7,243 nucleotides of DNA from an uncultured Bacteroidales bacterium (GTDB taxonomy: Bacteria; Bacteroidota; Bacteroidia; Bacteroidales; WCHB1-69): positions 1-7,243 of the forward strand of contig ONXT01000247.1 of assembly GCA_900321845.1 (NCBI GenBank), given 5' to 3'. The translations under genes were made by a program, and so were the position numbers. The notes under the pieces are model-generated. The model did no database searches and was not told where the DNA came from. It saw only the letters and a list, made by a program, of their open reading frames with translations. The stretch's first letter is position 1. Each line of letters opens with the position of its first letter. This document shows, piece after piece, positions 4,619-7,243 of this stretch.

Positions 4619-6901
4619 TCACTTCATTTTCATGACTTTATGCATTACCATTCCATTTTCTGAAGAAATCCTTATCGGATAAATGCCTGCGGCAAACGCT
4701 GACAAGTCAACAACAAACAAGCCGTCAGGATTGGCGACACGAACCACGCGCACAACGTGTCCTGTCAGGTCATAGACTTCAACTTGTTGGATATCATCGC
4801 CTTGCACATAAAACACATCGGAGGTGGGATTGGGGAAAACGTGGATGGAAGCATTGGTTTCGTAGGTGCACACGCCGATATTGGAGGCGAAAATAGCGAC
4901 GAAGGAGGTATCGCGAACCATAGCCACACGCCTCGGATTCGTCACCTCGCCATCATCCCAGCTCACGAAATGGTAGGAGGAATAAGGGGAGGCCGCCATC
5001 ACCGCCGTGTCTTCACAATCGTACGTTCCCGCGCCCGACACGTGACCGTAAGCCGCATTATTGGCTGACACCGACAACTGGTAAGGAATGATTTCAAAGT
5101 GTGCAACGAATGTCTGTCCGAAGGTCGGAACGAACGCGCGCGGATTATCAACTGAGCCGTCGCTCCATTGTACGAAACGGTAGCAATGTGCCGGTACCGC
5201 GCACAGCACCGCCGTATCAATGCAATGGTAGTAGCCTGTACCGGATACAGTCCCCATCGTTGAGTCCTCCGGAAGGACCGTCACCAAGATGCTGTCAGGA
5301 ACGAAAATCGCCATCACGGAACTGTCGCTGGCGACATGGAGCAGGTATGGGTTTTGAGTGCAGCCGTCGCTCCAGCCCACGAAGCGGGAGCAATGGGTCG
5401 GGGAGGCCTTCAACACAGCCGTGGTTCCGCAGGGAAAGGAGTCGGAACCTAACACTTCGCCCAAAACCGGGTCGTTCGGATAGGCATTGATGTAGAAATT
5501 GCTCGTTGAAAAGAGGGCGGTCAGCACGGTGTCACTGGTCAATGTCAGCGAATAGGGGTTGGCCGTTTCGCCATTGCTCCATTGCACAAACCGATAGCAT
5601 GTGTCGGGGACGGCTGTCAACGTCACCACGGTATTTTCATCATAAACACCTGAACCATAAACGCTTCCGCAAGTCGGGCAATCGCTTGAGGCCGTTACGG
5701 TGTGTTGTTGCAAGGGTTCGGCGGTAAAGTTGCGGAATGCGCGCACAAGCTTCAATGTCGGGCTGGTAGCACCGTTGATTGTTCCCGTGTGCTGATCGGA
5801 ATACCACGCATGAACCGTTGAGGAGCCGAACGACCAGCTTCCGCACCAATAGTCTTCAGAGGTGCTCAAGGAGGTTCCGCCATTGATTGTCAGTGAAGCA
5901 TTTACTACTGGGAGGGCATCATAAAGACGCGTCATCTGTCCGACGGCGGGAAGGTACCATCCGTGAGCGACATCCACCGCATAGGCGGCTGGCAGTGTAG
6001 CGGAAGTCCCGTCTGAACGAATGGCCATCGTATTGCTGTAGCCCGTGGTATCATCAAAGACGTTACAATATCCGCTCCAACTTCCGTAAGAAGTATAGTG
6101 TGTCCTCGGAAGGCTCGTGACGGTCTGACCTTCAGTTGCCCAGGCATAGCTCCCCAAATCCTGCATCGCGACCATCCAGCCGTGCGTGCCGGTGCTGTCC
6201 ACATAGCAGACGATGCCGTCGGTGTTGTCGTCGGCATTATGGAACACATCACCGATTCTATACTGGGGATTGTGGGGCGCGAAAGTGAAGGTGCGCACCG
6301 CACGGACATTATTGGTGTCGCTCTTGCTCGTAAATCCCACCAGACCGAAATCATAAATAGGAACCGCATAGCCGGAACCGCCCTCATTGCTGGACCAATA
6401 CTTTTCTCCCGGGAAATTACTGGTCGGGACGCCATACGACGAAAGCATTGTCAAAGAGGCACTTACGATGTTCAGGTTGGTCAATAGCTGTCGGAGTTGG
6501 CCGGCAGCGGGTAGATACCAGCCATGATCAAAATCCACGGAATAGGCGGCAGGATATTGGCTTGCCGAGCCCGCGGCACGAATCAGCTGCGTATTGCGGT
6601 AGCCGTCAGTCTGCGTGACAGCCCCCACGAACGAAGCATTGACAAGTCCGGGGACATCCGCAGTAACAAGGCTCCAGGAGCAGGGCACAGCTGGTTCTGT
6701 CAGCTCCACGGCCCATCCCCTACCCTGCGCATAATCCACATAAAAGACAACCCCACAGGCAGTTTTGCCGCTGGAGGCGAAATCCATGATATGCTCCGTC
6801 GTGCTATCCGTACAAAGCACGTCACCGATTCTCTGCGCATTCAAGAATGAAAGAGAAAGCACAGAGAGACAAAAAGCAACTGATAAAACTCTAAATTTCA
6901 T
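4619..6901 (-). CDS. Secreted T9SS cargo protein with duplicated DUF1566/Lcl-like domains and four InlB-like repeats
   Basis: A 760-residue exported protein. Residues 1-22 are a signal peptide, with likely cleavage after LNA. Two related domains follow, 24-205 and 215-392: each starts RIGDV, carries a G-x-W strand (GRGWAVEL, HGWMVAM), a conserved core (PAAYSVDFDHGWYLPA at 117-132; PAAYAVDVAHGWYLPA at 304-319) and ends in VRAVRTF or VRAFRNF. The GWYLPA, YWSS/YWCG and final V-R-A motifs fit the DUF1566/Lcl C-terminal-like fold, whose function is generally unknown. Residues 399-674 are four InlB-type (Flg_new_2-like) repeats with an F-V-x-W-S-D-G-x-x-x-NP core and a closing A-x-F strand. Residues 682-760 are a T9SS type A sorting domain: HVFPNPTSDVFYV, VEVYDLTGHVV, DLSAFAAGIYPIRI and a basic end. 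I infer export by Sec, then T9SS, to the surface or medium; the role may be adhesion or binding. No enzyme motif is visible. A separate start codon and a 101-base gap divide it from the divergent M64 gene; no clear promoter for it was found. Confidence 0.85.
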   Translation of the reverse strand: MKFRVLSVAFCLSVLSLSFLNAQRIGDVLCTDSTTEHIMDFASSGKTACGVVFYVDYAQGRGWAVELTEPAVPCSWSLVTADVPGLVNASFVGAVTQTDGYRNTQLIRAAGSASQYPAAYSVDFDHGWYLPAAGQLRQLLTNLNIVSASLTMLSSYGVPTSNFPGEKYWSSNEGGSGYAVPIYDFGLVGFTSKSDTNNVRAVRTFTFAPHNPQYRIGDVFHNADDNTDGIVCYVDSTGTHGWMVAMQDLGSYAWATEGQTVTSLPRTHYTSYGSWSGYCNVFDDTTGYSNTMAIRSDGTSATLPAAYAVDVAHGWYLPAVGQMTRLYDALPVVNASLTINGGTSLSTSEDYWCGSWSFGSSTVHAWYSDQHTGTINGATSPTLKLVRAFRNFTAEPLQQHTVTASSDCPTCGSVYGSGVYDENTVVTLTAVPDTCYRFVQWSNGETANPYSLTLTSDTVLTALFSTSNFYINAYPNDPVLGEVLGSDSFPCGTTAVLKASPTHCSRFVGWSDGCTQNPYLLHVASDSSVMAIFVPDSILVTVLPEDSTMGTVSGTGYYHCIDTAVLCAVPAHCYRFVQWSDGSVDNPRAFVPTFGQTFVAHFEIIPYQLSVSANNAAYGHVSGAGTYDCEDTAVMAASPYSSYHFVSWDDGEVTNPRRVAMVRDTSFVAIFASNIGVCTYETNASIHVFPNPTSDVFYVQGDDIQQVEVYDLTGHVVRVVRVANPDGLFVVDLSAFAAGIYPIRISSENGMVMHKVMKMK
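4880..5707 (-). repeat. Four tandem InlB-like protein repeats with exact 69-residue (207-bp) period
   Basis: Within the T9SS cargo protein the core Trp of each repeat falls at residues 441, 510, 579 and 648, exactly 69 apart. Each repeat has the form of a beta-strand, a G-x-V-x-G turn, a T-A-V-x-x-A-x-P strand, F-V-x-W-S/D-D/N-G, x-N-P and a terminal A-x-F. The units are clearly diverged in sequence, so the period is kept without indels although identity between copies has fallen. Confidence 0.8.
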
Positions 6902-6973
6902 GATTTAAGATATTCAATGTATATTCTGAAAAACGTGCAAAAAAAAACGGAGGTAAAAGTACAAAAAATGTTG

Positions 6974-6981
6974 TAAATTTG
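6974..6981 (+). promoter_or_regulatory. -7 box for the M64-type gene
   Basis: TAAATTTG matches TAnnTTTG fully and lies 21 bases before the ATG at 7003, the same geometry as the two other promoters in the window. No TTTG-like -33 element is found 18-20 bases upstream, so only the -7 box is called. Confidence 0.5.
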
Positions 6982-7002
6982 CAGCCTAAATTTAGAAAAA
7001 AA

Positions 7003-7243
7003 ATGAAAAGACTCTTCCTATTGTGTTTTGGTGTCTTTTTGCTATGCAATTTACAAGGGCAAAATTTCGACAAATACTTCACTCACAATACATTACGAAT
7101 CAACTACATTCATTCGGGGAGTGCGCTAAACGAACATATCAGCCGCGTTGAATTTCACAACGGGGGCAGTTGGCACGGCACAACCATGCACCTTATCGAC
7201 CCTTTCAACTACGGAGAGTTGCTGCTTGAAGCGTTTGACGCCA
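7003..7243 (+). CDS. Secreted protein with M64 (IgA-peptidase family) N-terminal domain, 3' end missing
   Basis: The first 80 residues of a gene that runs off the window. Residues 1-18 form a signal peptide (MKRLFLLCFGVFLLCNLQ), with probable cleavage just before QNFDKY. What follows, FDKYFTHNTLRINYIHSG (21-38), then HISRVEF, a Trp in GGSWHGT and LIDPFNYGELLLEAFD (64-79), matches the conserved N-terminal domain of Bacteroidota M64 metallopeptidase-family proteins (F-x-x-YF-x-x-x-TLR-x-x-YIHSG ... W-x-G ... LIDPFNYG). In full-length relatives this beta-rich domain precedes a zinc peptidase domain with an HExxH motif, often with a T9SS tail; neither can be seen here. The start is fixed by the signal peptide and the -7 box at 6974. 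It is transcribed away from the T9SS cargo gene, so the two may share control in the 101-base gap. Confidence 0.75.
   Translation, partial: MKRLFLLCFGVFLLCNLQGQNFDKYFTHNTLRINYIHSGSALNEHISRVEFHNGGSWHGTTMHLIDPFNYGELLLEAFDA

Noticed and set aside
5932..6435. Minus-strand open frame of 167 residues inside the T9SS cargo gene
   Set aside because: It overlaps completely with a gene that has a signal peptide, duplicated domains and a sorting tail; its own translation has no recognisable motif.

Overview
The window looks like a piece of a Bacteroidota chromosome, most likely Bacteroidales. The evidence is a protein ending in a type IX secretion (T9SS) C-terminal sorting domain, a short Bacteroides-type phosphatidylserine decarboxylase, an M64-type N-terminal domain, starts without Shine-Dalgarno sequences, AT-rich spacers between GC-richer genes, and TAnnTTTG (-7) promoter boxes in front of three genes. 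Genus cannot be told from the sequence.

Layout. Positions 1-1148 (+) hold the 3' part of an outer-membrane beta-barrel-like gene and a LysE-family exporter, joined by a one-base TAATG overlap. A convergent gene follows on the minus strand (1259-1693), a stand-alone four-helix-bundle protein of the 23S rRNA intervening-sequence protein family, with its own promoter and a clear intrinsic terminator (1205-1235). Positions 1694-1900 carry no gene but hold that promoter, an 11-bp direct repeat and two inverted repeats. Positions 1901-4546 (-) are a two-gene operon: phosphatidylserine decarboxylase (psd), then three bases later a 658-residue GT2 glycosyltransferase fused to a membrane/Rossmann/sugar-transferase-like module. 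Positions 4619-6901 (-) encode a 760-residue secreted T9SS cargo protein with two duplicated DUF1566/Lcl-like domains, four InlB-like repeats on an exact 69-residue period, and a sorting domain. Divergent from it, at 7003, starts a secreted protein with an M64 (IgA-peptidase family) N-terminal domain, cut by the window edge.

Together the genes concern the cell envelope: an outer-membrane barrel, an inner-membrane exporter, phosphatidylethanolamine synthesis coupled to a membrane glycosyltransferase, and two exported proteins. I see no mobile element, CRISPR array, tRNA or rRNA, and no clearly new multi-gene system. The items most worth a second look are the fused glycosyltransferase, whose C-terminal phosphoglycosyl-transferase-like domain lacks the stretch that normally holds the catalytic residues; the 69-residue repeat array with its cysteine pattern; and the inverted repeats around the four-helix-bundle gene.
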